The position numbers were made by a program, and so were the translations under genes. Below the pieces are notes generated by a model. It made no database searches. It saw nothing but the letters and a program-made list of their open reading frames with translations, and was not told where the DNA came from. Positions 1 to 8,586 of a stretch of DNA of 64,000 bases are shown here, piece by piece (positions within the stretch are counted from its first letter, which is position 1; the number at the start of each line of letters is the position of its first letter). Source of the DNA: Pseudomonas berkeleyensis (lineage in GTDB: Bacteria > Pseudomonadota > Gammaproteobacteria > Pseudomonadales > Pseudomonadaceae); contig NZ_CP059139.1 of the NCBI RefSeq assembly GCF_014109765.1, positions 4,096,001-4,160,000 of the forward strand, written 5' to 3'.

Positions 1-1132
1 CGACCGGGTCGAGGCGCTTGGACAGCTCCGGGTCTTGGGTGGTGATGCCGGCCGGGTCGCGGCCGTTCTGCCAGTCGTCGTAGTAGCCGGCGGCCGAACC
101 GATGGCCTTCAATTCCTCGTCCAGTCGCGGATGGTTGTCGCCCAGAGCGATCAGCGCGGCGGTGCCGATAGCCACCGCATCCGCGCCCATGGCCATGGCC
201 TTGGCCACGTCAGCGCCAGTGCGAATGCCACCGGAGACGATCAGTTGCACCTTGCGGTGCATGTCCATCTCCTGCAGGGCCTGTACGGCTTGCGGGATGG
301 CCGAGAGAATCGGGATGCCGACGTGCTCGATGAACACTTCCTGGGTCGCCGCGGTGCCGCCCTGCATGCCGTCGAGAACGATCACGTCGGCACCGGCCTT
401 CACCGCCAGCTTGACGTCGTAGTACGGGCGGCTGGCACCGATCTTCACGTAGATAGGTTTTTCCCAGTCGGTGATCTCGCGGATCTCAGCGATCTTGATC
501 GCCAGGTCGTCCGGGCCCGTCCAGTCCGGGTGACGGCAGGCGCTGCGCTGGTCGACGCCAATCGGCAGGGTACGCATGCCCGCCACGCGCTCGGTGACCT
601 TCATGCCCAGCAGCATGCCGCCGCCGCCCGGCTTGGCGCCCTGGCCGAGGACGATCTCGATAGCATCGGCCTTGCGCAGGTCGTCCGGGTTCATGCCGTA
701 ACGCGACGGCAGATACTGATAGACCAGGTGCTGCGACTGGCCGCGCTCTTCCGGGGTCATGCCACCGTCGCCAGTGGTGGTGCTGGTGCCGGCGATGGTG
801 GCGCCACGGCCGAGGGCTTCCTTGGCCTGGGCCGACAGCGCACCGAAGCTCATGCCGGCGATGGTCACCGGGATCTTCAGGTGGATCGGCTTCTTGGCGA
901 AGCGGTTGCCCAGCACCACGTCGGTGCCGCACTTCTCGCGGTAGCCTTCCAGCGGGTAGCGCGACATGGAGGCGCCGAGTAGCAGCAGGTCGTCGAAGTG
1001 CGGCAGCTTGCGCTTGGTACCGCCGCCGCGGATGTCATAGATGCCGGTCTCGGCGGCACGCTGGATTTCCTGGATGGACAGGCGGTCGAAGGTGGCGGAC
1101 TCGCGCAGCACCGGGGTGATTTTTTCGCTCAT
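1..1132 (-). CDS. mgsC: FMN-binding glutamate synthase-like subunit (N-methylglutamate synthase MgsC / GlxD), C-terminus outside window
   Basis: About 377 codons lie in the window and the 3' end runs off base 1. The protein begins MSEKITPVLRES and reads as the FMN/synthase domain of glutamate synthase as a free-standing subunit: GMSFGALS, TGDGGMTPEER, GGGGMLLG, DGMQGGTAA and the SGGIRTGADVAKA phosphate-binding segment are visible. In the N-methylglutamate pathway this subunit forms the product from 2-oxoglutarate, ammonia and methylamine. In GlxBCD-type clusters the exact reaction is less certain. The start ATG has an upstream AGAGGA ribosome binding site. It is the last gene of gmaS-mgsA-mgsB-mgsC. 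The family is certain; the substrate is inferred from the neighbours and the 50-57 kb locus. Confidence 0.85.
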   Translation of the reverse strand, partial: MSEKITPVLRESATFDRLSIQEIQRAAETGIYDIRGGGTKRKLPHFDDLLLLGASMSRYPLEGYREKCGTDVVLGNRFAKKPIHLKIPVTIAGMSFGALSAQAKEALGRGATIAGTSTTTGDGGMTPEERGQSQHLVYQYLPSRYGMNPDDLRKADAIEIVLGQGAKPGGGGMLLGMKVTERVAGMRTLPIGVDQRSACRHPDWTGPDDLAIKIAEIREITDWEKPIYVKIGASRPYYDVKLAVKAGADVIVLDGMQGGTAATQEVFIEHVGIPILSAIPQAVQALQEMDMHRKVQLIVSGGIRTGADVAKAMAMGADAVAIGTAALIALGDNHPRLDEELKAIGSAAGYYDDWQNGRDPAGITTQDPELSKRLDPV

Positions 1133-1162
1133 TGCAAATTCCTCTTCGGGCAGGGTGCGCGA

Positions 1163-1846
1163 TCAGTACGCCGAAGCGTTGTCGACCTTGAAGTTGTACA
1201 GCTGGCGGGCCGAGCCGTAGCGCTTGAAGCTGGCCGGGTCTTCGTCGAAGCCGGCGCGGTTGAGCAGTTCGGCCAGTTCTTCCAGGTGCTCGGGGCGCAT
1301 GTCCTTCTCGATGCAATCCGAGCCCAGCGACTTGACCGTGCCCTTGACGTAGATGCGCGTCTCGTAGAGCGAATCGCCCAGCGCATCGCCGGCATCGCCG
1401 CAGACGACGAGCCTGCCAGCCTGGCCCATAAAGCAGCTCATGTGGCCAATGCTGCCGCCGACGACGATATCGACGCCCTTCATCGAGATGCCGCAACGCG
1501 CGCCGGCGTCGCCTTCGATCACCAGCAGGCCGCCATGGGCGGTGGCGCCGGCCGCCTGCGAGGCGCTGCCCTTGATGCGCACCATGCCGCTCATCATGTT
1601 CTCAGCGACGCCGACACCGACGTTGCCGTGGATGGTGACGCTGGCCTTCTGGTTCATGCCGGCGCAGTAGTAGCCGGCGTGGCCGTCGATCTCCACGCTC
1701 AGCGCTTCGTTCAGGCCCACGGCAAGGTTGTGCTTGCCGCCTGGGTTGCTCACCACCCACTCGCGCTCGGAGAGGGTCTTGGCCTGCTCGTGCAGAGCCT
1801 GGTTCAGATCGCGCACGGTGGCGCTGGAAAGGTCGATGGTTTTCAT
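1163..1846 (-). CDS. mgsB: GXGXG-domain subunit (N-methylglutamate synthase MgsB / GlxC), 227 aa
   Basis: The 227-aa protein (starts MKTIDLSSATVRDL) corresponds to the C-terminal beta-helix (GXGXG) domain of glutamate synthase as a separate polypeptide. Glycine-rich rungs run from about residue 50 to 165 (GNVGVGVAENM, AAGATAHGG, GARCGISMKG, GGSIGHMSCFMGQAG). In the complex this domain is structural and holds the amidotransferase against the FMN subunit. It lies 30 bp upstream of mgsC. The 160 bp between it and mgsA is a GC-rich spacer with no convincing gene, unusually long for an otherwise compact operon. An upstream extension of the reading frame into that spacer looks spurious. Confidence 0.85.
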   Translation of the reverse strand: MKTIDLSSATVRDLNQALHEQAKTLSEREWVVSNPGGKHNLAVGLNEALSVEIDGHAGYYCAGMNQKASVTIHGNVGVGVAENMMSGMVRIKGSASQAAGATAHGGLLVIEGDAGARCGISMKGVDIVVGGSIGHMSCFMGQAGRLVVCGDAGDALGDSLYETRIYVKGTVKSLGSDCIEKDMRPEHLEELAELLNRAGFDEDPASFKRYGSARQLYNFKVDNASAY

Positions 1847-2006
1847 GATCGTGTCCCCAAAAAGTAGAGAGTCGAATTCAGGCCGTCGCGAGCGCGCCGA
1901 GTGCAAGGAAGAACCGCAGCGAGCCGCGAGACAGTACGAGTAGTACGGCGAGCGGATCGCGAGGATCTGACGCAGCAATCGGTGTGCGCAGTAGGCCTGG
2001 AGCGAC

Positions 2007-2909
2007 TCAAGCGCTGCGTTCCCAGATATACATGGTGGCCGGCTCCGGCTCCCACACCTTGGCCTTGTCGATGCCCGGCAGGGTCGACAGGGCCTGGTAT
2101 TCGGAGGCCATGGCCACGTAGTCGTCGGTTTCGGCGAGGATCGCCGGCTTGCAGGCGATGGGGTCGCGGATCACCGCGAAGCCGTCGCGGGTGCCGATGG
2201 CGAAGGTGAAGAAGCCATCGAGGTCGTCCATCGAATGGTCGAGCGCTTCCTTGAGCGAATCGCCCTGGCGCAGGCGCCAGGTCAGGTAGCCGGCGGCGAC
2301 CTCGGTGTCGTTCTCGGTTTCGAACTCTATGCCGTGACGGCGCAGTTCCTGGCGCAGACGGAAGTGGTTGGACAGCGAGCCGTTATGCACCAGGCACAGA
2401 TCCTGGCCGGTGGAGAATGGGTGGCTGCCCTCCATGGTCACCGCGCTCTCGGTGGCCATGCGGGTGTGGCCGATGATGTGGCTGCCCTTCATCTTGGCCA
2501 GCGAGAAGCGCTCGGAGATTTCCTTCGGCAGGCCCATGCCCTTGAGAATCTCAATGCTCTGGCCGACGCTCATCACGCGCACAACCGGCGCCAGCTCGGC
2601 GAGCACGGCACGTACCGCCGCCTCGTCGGCATTGGTCTTGAGCACGGCGGCGCTGGCGTTCTGGAACCAGTCCAGCGAGCAGCCCAGGCGGCCTTCCAGC
2701 TCGCCCATCAGCGCCTTGAAGTCATAGCCAGCCTCGGTGCTCTGCAGGGTCAGCTTGATCCAGCCGTCCTTCACCTCGTCGCCGTAGATGGCGAAGCCGG
2801 CACTATCCGGGCCACGGTCGGTCATGGCCAGCAGCATGGGTTCGAACAGGGCGCCGAGCTGGTTTTCCAGCGCCGGGTTCTTCAGGTACAGACCTACGAT
2901 TCCACACAT
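2007..2909 (-). CDS. mgsA: Class II glutamine amidotransferase subunit (N-methylglutamate synthase MgsA / GlxB), 300 aa
   Basis: Start chosen at MCGIVGLY, because class II (Ntn) amidotransferases need Cys2 as the exposed nucleophile. A longer in-frame start upstream would bury it. DRGPDSAGF (about 31-39), HTRMATES and a LVHNGSLSNH segment form the glutaminase site. Length fits the stand-alone GATase subunit of the MgsABC/GlxBCD complexes. It hydrolyses an amide donor (glutamine, or gamma-glutamylmethylamide in the methylamine pathway) and passes the amine to the FMN subunit. A 77-bp gap separates it from the ligase gene upstream, on the same strand. Confidence 0.85.
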   Translation of the reverse strand: MCGIVGLYLKNPALENQLGALFEPMLLAMTDRGPDSAGFAIYGDEVKDGWIKLTLQSTEAGYDFKALMGELEGRLGCSLDWFQNASAAVLKTNADEAAVRAVLAELAPVVRVMSVGQSIEILKGMGLPKEISERFSLAKMKGSHIIGHTRMATESAVTMEGSHPFSTGQDLCLVHNGSLSNHFRLRQELRRHGIEFETENDTEVAAGYLTWRLRQGDSLKEALDHSMDDLDGFFTFAIGTRDGFAVIRDPIACKPAILAETDDYVAMASEYQALSTLPGIDKAKVWEPEPATMYIWERSA

Positions 2910-2986
2910 AAAAAAGTCCTCATCACCTCCCTTTGGGGAGGCTCGTTCGGGGGCGTTGGCGTGTGCCCGCGCGGGCGGGCGTTCGG

Positions 2987-4321
2987 CTAGAAGAATTCGG
3001 TGTAACGCTCGATTTCCCAGTCGGAGACGTGGCGGCTGTACTCGACCCATTCCATGCGCTTGAGCTTGATGAACTCGTCGACGATCTCGGCGCCGAGCAC
3101 CTCGCGGAACAGCGGGTCGGCCTCCAGCGCATCACAGGCTTCCTTGAGCGATTGCGGCAGCGTGTCGATACCGCGTGCGGCGATTTCCTCCAGGCTGAGC
3201 TTGTAGAGGTTCTCGTTGCAGGCCCTGCCCGGATCGAGCTGACGGTCGATGCCGTCGAGGCCGGCGGCGATGATCGCGGCGGTGACCAGGTAGGGGTTGC
3301 AGCCGGCGTCCGGCAGGCGGAACTCGATGCGCCCATAGGGAATGCGCAGCATCGCCGAACGGTTGTTGTCGCCATAGGCGATGAAGGCTGGCGCCCAGGT
3401 CGCGCCGGACAGCGAACGGCCAACGACCAGGCGCTTGTAGGAATTCACCGTCGGCGCGGCGAAGGCGCACAGCGCCGGGCCATGAGCCAGCAAGCCGGCG
3501 AGGAAGTGATAGGCCAGCTTGGACAGGCCCATGCCGCTCGGGTCGCTGGCGTCATGAAACAGGTTCTTGCTGCTGGCGCTGCCGATCGACAGGTGGAAGT
3601 GCATGCCGTTGCCAGCGCGACGCGGATCCGGCTTGGGCATGAACGAGCAGATCATGCCCAGATCGTTGGCGATCTCGCCGGCGGCCATGCGGAAGAAGGT
3701 GAAGCGATCCGCCGACTCCATGGCATCGCTGTAGGTGTAGTTGATCTCGAACTGGCCGCAAGCGTCCTCGTGGTCGATCTGGTAGATATCGAAGCCGACC
3801 GGCTGCAGCGCCTCGGTGAGCTTTTCCAGGAAGGCGCGCGAACGTGACAGGCCCTTGTAGTCGTAGCAGGGCTTCTCCAGCTTGTCGCTGGCATCGACCG
3901 GCACCAGCTTGCCCTCGGCATCGCGGCGGAACAGGCTGAATTCCGGCTCCAGGCCGGTGTTCAGTGTCCAGCCCCGATCGGTCAGGCGCTGCACCTGCTG
4001 TTGCAATACATAGCGGGTGTCGTAGGGATGCGGCTGGCCGTTGACATGGCCGACGCACACCACGCGTCCATAACCTGGCTGCCAGGGCACCGGCATCAAC
4101 GTGGACAGATCGCCGCGCGCCATGAAGTCAGGGCCGTGCGGCTCCATGCCCATGCCCCAGATGGCGAACCCGGCGAAACCGGCGCCCTCCTCGGCTACGG
4201 CCTTGAGCCCCGAGACCGGCACCGACTTGGTCTTGGCCGCGCCGTGGATGTCGACGAACTGGGCCAGCACGTACTTGATGCCGTGCTGGTCGATGATTTT
4301 CTGGGTTTCGCTGGGCAACAT
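2987..4321 (-). CDS. gmaS: Type III glutamine synthetase-like ligase, probable gamma-glutamylmethylamide synthetase, 444 aa
   Basis: A GS-fold ATP-dependent glutamate-amine ligase. GLEPEF (124-129), [11 protein letters not shown] (183-193), GNGMHFH (237-243), NRSAMLRIP and [10 protein letters not shown] are the glutamate, metal and ATP sites. The start MLPSETQK is preferred because GGAGG lies 8 nt upstream and the 444-aa length matches GmaS/GlnT proteins. A start 27 bp upstream is possible. Position directly before mgsABC, plus purU, folD and an N-methylglutamate dehydrogenase-type complex elsewhere in the window, favours methylamine as the amine substrate. It could instead act on ammonia or another small amine (GlnT). 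Probably controlled by the divergent XRE-cupin regulator. Confidence 0.8.
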   Translation of the reverse strand: MLPSETQKIIDQHGIKYVLAQFVDIHGAAKTKSVPVSGLKAVAEEGAGFAGFAIWGMGMEPHGPDFMARGDLSTLMPVPWQPGYGRVVCVGHVNGQPHPYDTRYVLQQQVQRLTDRGWTLNTGLEPEFSLFRRDAEGKLVPVDASDKLEKPCYDYKGLSRSRAFLEKLTEALQPVGFDIYQIDHEDACGQFEINYTYSDAMESADRFTFFRMAAGEIANDLGMICSFMPKPDPRRAGNGMHFHLSIGSASSKNLFHDASDPSGMGLSKLAYHFLAGLLAHGPALCAFAAPTVNSYKRLVVGRSLSGATWAPAFIAYGDNNRSAMLRIPYGRIEFRLPDAGCNPYLVTAAIIAAGLDGIDRQLDPGRACNENLYKLSLEEIAARGIDTLPQSLKEACDALEADPLFREVLGAEIVDEFIKLKRMEWVEYSRHVSDWEIERYTEFF

Positions 4322-4357
4322 GGTTGGGGCCTCCGGTGGCGTCGCCATTATTCCGCT

Positions 4358-4376
4358 GGGGAATTTTAATTTCCCC
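4358..4376. promoter_or_regulatory. Palindrome between the ligase and regulator genes, candidate operator
   Basis: GGGGAA-TTTTAAT-TTCCCC is a dyad with 6-bp perfect arms, 37-55 bp upstream of the GmaS start codon inside the 245-bp divergent intergenic region. The location suits autoregulatory control by the XRE-cupin protein encoded at 4567. Binding is inference. Confidence 0.4.
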
Positions 4377-4566
4377 AAAAGAAATGCAAGCAGCTTGCCA
4401 ACTGCGCATACGCGCCCCCACAAGCACGGAAACCCGCGTCTTTCTTCTATCCGCCAAGGAAAGATGCTTTCATAGGAGGAAATTCCAACCGTGAAAACGC
4501 ACCGAAGAAAGGCACTCCGCACATTCTCAGTGCGAATTTTTTATTCATAAGAAGATATAAGCACGC

Positions 4567-5166
4567 ATGACGACTTCTACAGAAATCCCTCCCCGCCTCA
4601 AGCTCGAGCAATACCTGGGCATGCAGATTCGCCGCCAGCGGCAGGCGCAGGAACTGAAGATCGCCGATGTGGCGCGCATCGCCGGGATCAGCCAGGGCAT
4701 GCTGAGCAAGATCGAAAACGCCCAGGTCTCCACCAGCCTCGACACCCTCAGCCGCCTCTGCGACGTGCTCGGCATGCCCATGTCCAAGCTGTTCAGCCAG
4801 TACGACCAGCAAGGTGGCAGCGCCCTGCTGGTGAAGGCCGGCGAAGGCCTCGAAGTGGTGCGTCGAGGCACCGACAAGGGCCACACCTATCGCCTGCTCA
4901 ACCATACCCGTGGGCCGAAGAAGAGCTTCGAGGCGTATATGGTGAGCATGGACGACGCCAGCGAGGAGTTCCCCACCTTCGCTCATCCCGGCACCGAGTT
5001 CCTCCATCTGCTGGAAGGTGAACTGGTGTACCGCCACGGTAACCAGCTCTACCCGATGCAGGCAGGCGATAGCCTGACCTTCGACGGCGAAGTGCCGCAC
5101 GGCCCGGAGAAGCTGGTGAAAGTGCCAATCCGACTGTTGTCGATCATGAACTACGGGGCTGATTGA
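4567..5166 (+). CDS. XRE-family HTH regulator with C-terminal cupin domain, 199 aa
   Basis: Residues about 17-70 are a Cro/C1-type helix-turn-helix (GMQIRRQRQ, IAGISQGMLSKIENAQVS). Residues about 110-195 are a cupin (HPGTEFLHLLEGELVYRHG, MQAGDSLTFDGEVPHGPE). The architecture matches the SutR/PuuR class, where the cupin senses a small metabolite. It is divergent from the gmaS-mgsABC operon, so control of methylamine or amino-nitrogen assimilation is the natural inference. The ligand is unknown. Confidence 0.85.
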   Translation: MTTSTEIPPRLKLEQYLGMQIRRQRQAQELKIADVARIAGISQGMLSKIENAQVSTSLDTLSRLCDVLGMPMSKLFSQYDQQGGSALLVKAGEGLEVVRRGTDKGHTYRLLNHTRGPKKSFEAYMVSMDDASEEFPTFAHPGTEFLHLLEGELVYRHGNQLYPMQAGDSLTFDGEVPHGPEKLVKVPIRLLSIMNYGAD

Positions 5167-5280
5167 CCAGTACAGCATGGCGGCCTCGGGTATCGGCTGC
5201 GCCCTGCCCGCGCCATGAAACAACCTGCAACGTCATGCTGTTGAAGCACGCCAGTAACCCGCTATAAGATCCCCGCACTT

Positions 5281-5559
5281 TGGCGTGTGCTGCGTGCGCC
5301 CGGGGTAAGCCCCGAATACGGAGAACGATCAGTCGTTTTCCGTGAGGCTTTCCCGAAACATGCAGCCGTTCAGCTTTCTGTGGCGACGCCCCGATTCGTC
5401 GAATCCGTCCCGAGCCTTTTCCGCCACTCCTCTGCGCCCTTTCCCCGCCTCTGACCAGACCCCGTTCTGGCCAGCGCTTCGCTGTGTCCGCCTTTCCCAG
5501 ACTCGCTCATTGGCCGTCCGACACAGCGCCTGTTTCCACTCGTCCAAGGAGAACCTTGC
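5281..5559 (+). promoter_or_regulatory. Structured 5' leader of nhaA, candidate ion-responsive riboswitch
   Basis: The 393-bp gap before nhaA contains two adjacent stable hairpins. The first is CGGGG-TAAG-CCCCG at 5301-5314. The second is an 11-bp stem at 5318-5328/5333-5343 (ACGGAGAACGA with TCGTTTTCCGT, one G-U pair) closed by TCAG. About 215 nt follow before the start codon. Structured leaders before nhaA genes are known, including the nhaA-I RNAs reported to sense Li+. I cannot confirm the class without a covariance model, so this is a folded leader with possible riboswitch function. Confidence 0.45.
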
Positions 5560-6825
5560 ATGACCTATTCGTCATCGATCCCGCAGCCGTCCGCGCTCAA
5601 GCGCTTTCTCGCCAGCGAGGCGGCCGGTGGCGTATTGCTGATGTTCGCAGCCGCGGCAGCCGTGATGATTGCCAACAGCCCGCTGGCCAGCAGCTACCTG
5701 CATCTGCTTCACATGGCGACTGGCCCGACGCTCAGCGAGAAGCTCGGCCCGATGACGCTGCACCTGTGGATCAACGATGGCCTCATGGCGATCTTCTTCT
5801 TGCTGGTAGGCCTGGAGATCAAACGCGAGCTGGTGGACGGTCGTCTTTCCTCCTGGGAACAACGCCGCCTGCCCGCCTTGCCCGCATTGATGGGGATGAT
5901 GGTGCCTGCGGGGATCTTCCTGGCAATCACCCAGGGGGAAGCACAACTTGGCAACGGCTGGGCCATTCCCGCCGCGACCGATATCGCGTTTGCCGTCGGC
6001 GCGCTGGCCCTGCTGGGCCGCCATGCACCGCTGTCACTGAAGCTGATGCTGGTGTCGGTGGCCATCATCGACGACATGGGCGCCGTGGCGATCATCGCGA
6101 TCTTCTACACCGCCTCGATCAACGTCACCGCGCTGCTCTTGGCGGCCGCCATCATCGCCGTGCTGTTCACGCTCAACCGCCTGCGCGTGATGGTGTTGTG
6201 GCCCTATCTGATCGGCCTGGCCCTGCTGTGGTACGTGACACTGCTGTCGGGCGTACATGCCACCATCGCAGGTGTCGTCGGCGCCTTCCTGATTCCCTAC
6301 ATTCCCACGCCTGGCGAACCTGACTCTCCCGATTCGCCCCTGCACCGCCTCGAACATGGCATCGCGCCCTGGGTGGGCTTTCTGATCGTCCCCTCCTTCG
6401 GCTTCGCCAATGCCGGGGTTTCCTTCGAGGGCCTCGCCCTTGCGGATGTCTTCGCGCCCTTGCCCCTGGGCATCGCGGCTGGCCTGTTCCTTGGCAAGCA
6501 GCTCGGTGTATTTGGCGGCGTGCTGCTGGCGGTGAAATCCGGGCTGGCCGCCAAGCCCCGAAGCTGCACCTGGTTGCAGATCTATGCGATCTCCATGCTC
6601 TGCGGTATCGGCTTCACCATGAGCCTGTTCATCAGCGGCCTGGCCTTTCCCGGTTACCCGGAGCTGGTGGAGGAATCCAAGATCGGCATCATGCTCGGCT
6701 CACTGCTGTCGGCCATCATCGCCTGCCTGATTCTGCGCTTCGCGCCCAAGGCACAGGATCAAGCCCAGGAAGAACGCGCGCAGAGAGCAGAAATTCGCCA
6801 GGACGGCGATGTCCAGCGGATCTAG
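5560..6825 (+). CDS. nhaA: Na+/H+ antiporter NhaA, 421 aa
   Basis: An inner-membrane antiporter that exports Na+ (and Li+) for H+, supporting sodium and alkaline-pH homeostasis. The transport aspartates are present: D141 in AATDIAF and the pair D171-D172 in AIIDDMGA, each eight residues after E. coli D133, D163 and D164. GLEIKRELVDGRL and the hydrophobic segments throughout fit NhaA. Length is somewhat above the E. coli protein because of the charged C-terminal tail (about residues 395-421). AAGGAGAA lies upstream of the ATG. Expression may be set by the folded leader. Confidence 0.95.
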   Translation: MTYSSSIPQPSALKRFLASEAAGGVLLMFAAAAAVMIANSPLASSYLHLLHMATGPTLSEKLGPMTLHLWINDGLMAIFFLLVGLEIKRELVDGRLSSWEQRRLPALPALMGMMVPAGIFLAITQGEAQLGNGWAIPAATDIAFAVGALALLGRHAPLSLKLMLVSVAIIDDMGAVAIIAIFYTASINVTALLLAAAIIAVLFTLNRLRVMVLWPYLIGLALLWYVTLLSGVHATIAGVVGAFLIPYIPTPGEPDSPDSPLHRLEHGIAPWVGFLIVPSFGFANAGVSFEGLALADVFAPLPLGIAAGLFLGKQLGVFGGVLLAVKSGLAAKPRSCTWLQIYAISMLCGIGFTMSLFISGLAFPGYPELVEESKIGIMLGSLLSAIIACLILRFAPKAQDQAQEERAQRAEIRQDGDVQRI

Positions 6826-6873
6826 CCAAGTCAATGGCTCCTGCCAAAGACACCTGACCAACCTGCAGGGCGT

Positions 6874-7416
6874 CTACGGACGCTCTGCTTCACGCAGGTG
6901 CAGGCTCAAACCATCACAGCTCGCCGACCACTCCTGCAACCATTGCGGCAACGGCGGCGACTGCTCATCGATGCCAAGTTCACGGGCGAACTCGGCCGGC
7001 GCGACATTGCCTTTCGGCCCACGAAACAACCCGCGCATGACCACCACGGCGATCACCCGCTGATCCTTGACGAAGCGGTGTTCGACGAAGCTCCATCGCT
7101 CATCCCAACCCAACATCCGCGTGTGGATTTCAAAGCGTTCGAACAGCTTCAGCTCACGGCGAAACTTGCCGCACACGTCGCCGACGATGGGCAACGCGCG
7201 GTGCCGAAGCGCCACGCGAAAAGCCCCGCTGCGCAGTACGTAATCCATACGTCCGACATCGGCTAGGGTGAAGTAGCGACCATTGGTGACGTGCCGATTG
7301 AAATCCAGATCCAGCGGCCAGACCCGCAGCCGCACCACGGTAGTTGCGAGCCATGGCACCGGCTTGCGCCAGGGACGACGCAACAGCATCAGGAAAAGGC
7401 GAAACCACAGGTTCAT
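6874..7416 (-). CDS. Thioesterase/hotdog-fold protein, 180 aa
   Basis: Residues about 36-48 read DLDFNRHVTNGRY, the hotdog active-site helix pattern of 4HBT-like acyl-CoA thioesterases. The N-terminal 25 residues are hydrophobic and basic, as in the membrane-associated THEM6-like subgroup. It likely hydrolyses an acyl thioester. The chain length is not predictable. It is convergent with nhaA (48-bp gap) and divergent from the following AraC-type gene, so it is probably monocistronic. Confidence 0.8.
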   Translation of the reverse strand: MNLWFRLFLMLLRRPWRKPVPWLATTVVRLRVWPLDLDFNRHVTNGRYFTLADVGRMDYVLRSGAFRVALRHRALPIVGDVCGKFRRELKLFERFEIHTRMLGWDERWSFVEHRFVKDQRVIAVVVMRGLFRGPKGNVAPAEFARELGIDEQSPPLPQWLQEWSASCDGLSLHLREAERP

Positions 7417-7524
7417 GCGGCGAACACCTGTTTGAATGACAAGGGCCGCACTCTAGGTGGCGCGCATGGAGTAAGGTAGATGCAGAAATGACTAATACCA
7501 TGCGATTTACGCAAGAGAGTTTTC

Positions 7525-8496
7525 ATGCACATCACCTTGCTGGTGGCCGAACACAGCTCGCTGGCCAGCGCCGCCCTGGCGCTTGAAGTCCTCGACGCCG
7601 CCAATCGCTTCGCCCAGCCAGCCGCAGCCCCCTTCACCCTCAGCGTGGCATCGCTGGACGGACAGCCGGTGGCCAATGCCCTGGGTCGAGCGATGCCGGT
7701 AGACATGTCACTAGACGCGGTGACGCAAACCGACCTGGTGCTGATTCCTGGCTTTCTCTTCAGCCTGCGCGACGCCCTGCCCGCCTTCGGGCGCTATCGC
7801 GGCTGGCTGCGGCGCCAGCACGATCAGGGCGCGGTCATCGCCTCGATGTGCACGGCCACCTTCATGCTGGCCGAGGCGGGCCTGCTCGACGGTGTCGAAG
7901 CCACCACCCACTGGGCCTTCGCCGATCTGCTGCGACGCCGCTACCCTGCGGCGCGGGTGGACGAGCGGCGCATCCTCTGCGAGGACGGTCGGGTGATCAC
8001 CAGTGCCGGGGCGAGTGCGGCGATGGACTTGCTGCTGCACCTGATTCGCCGCTTCGCCTCGCGCGAATTGGCGCAGCAATGCAGCCGCTACCTGCTGATC
8101 GATAACGTACGCAGCGAGCAGTCCGTCTACATCAGTTGGTCAATGCCACGCAGCCATGGCGACGAGGCCGTGTTGCGCGTTCAGGACTGGATGGAGTCGA
8201 ACTTCGCCAACCCCTGCAACATCGATGAGCTGGCCGAGCGCTTCGGTTTCGGTGTTCGCAACTTCAAGCGCCGCTTCAAGGACGCCACCGGTCACACCCC
8301 GCTGGCCTACCTCCAGGCATTGCGCCTGGAAAAGGCCAAGGAACTGCTGGAAAGCACGCGCCTGAATTTCGAGGTCATCACCAGTCGCGTGGGCTATGAG
8401 GACAGTAACTCGTTCCGCCGCCTGTTCTGCCAGCGTGTCGGCATTTCGCCGGCCGCCTTCCGCAAGCGCTTTCTCAGGAGCCCTGCCGGGCTCTAG
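7525..8496 (+). CDS. GlxA-family AraC-type transcriptional regulator, 323 aa
   Basis: The N-terminal half is a DJ-1/PfpI (class I amidotransferase-like) sensor domain (VLIPGFLFS, GAVIASMCTATFMLAEAGLLDG, ATTHW). The C-terminal 110 residues are a double HTH AraC domain (IDELAERFGFGVRNFKRRFKDATG, SRVGYEDSNSFRRLFCQRVG). The same architecture occurs in regulators of carnitine, arginine and amine catabolism. No obvious target is adjacent. The 108-bp divergent region it shares with the thioesterase gene suggests either autoregulation or control of that gene. Confidence 0.85.
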   Translation: MHITLLVAEHSSLASAALALEVLDAANRFAQPAAAPFTLSVASLDGQPVANALGRAMPVDMSLDAVTQTDLVLIPGFLFSLRDALPAFGRYRGWLRRQHDQGAVIASMCTATFMLAEAGLLDGVEATTHWAFADLLRRRYPAARVDERRILCEDGRVITSAGASAAMDLLLHLIRRFASRELAQQCSRYLLIDNVRSEQSVYISWSMPRSHGDEAVLRVQDWMESNFANPCNIDELAERFGFGVRNFKRRFKDATGHTPLAYLQALRLEKAKELLESTRLNFEVITSRVGYEDSNSFRRLFCQRVGISPAAFRKRFLRSPAGL

Positions 8497-8586
8497 CTGA
8501 GGGCGGATCAATAACCAGGGTCACATCCACTTTGCGCCTGGACACAGGCTGGTCATCGAAGGGCCGCCGATTACTTGCGACCTCGG

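Noticed and set aside
1..4321. Classical NADPH glutamate synthase (gltBD)
   Set aside because: The subunits are separate, small polypeptides, and a GmaS/GlnT-type ligase heads the operon; no GltD-type flavoprotein is adjacent.
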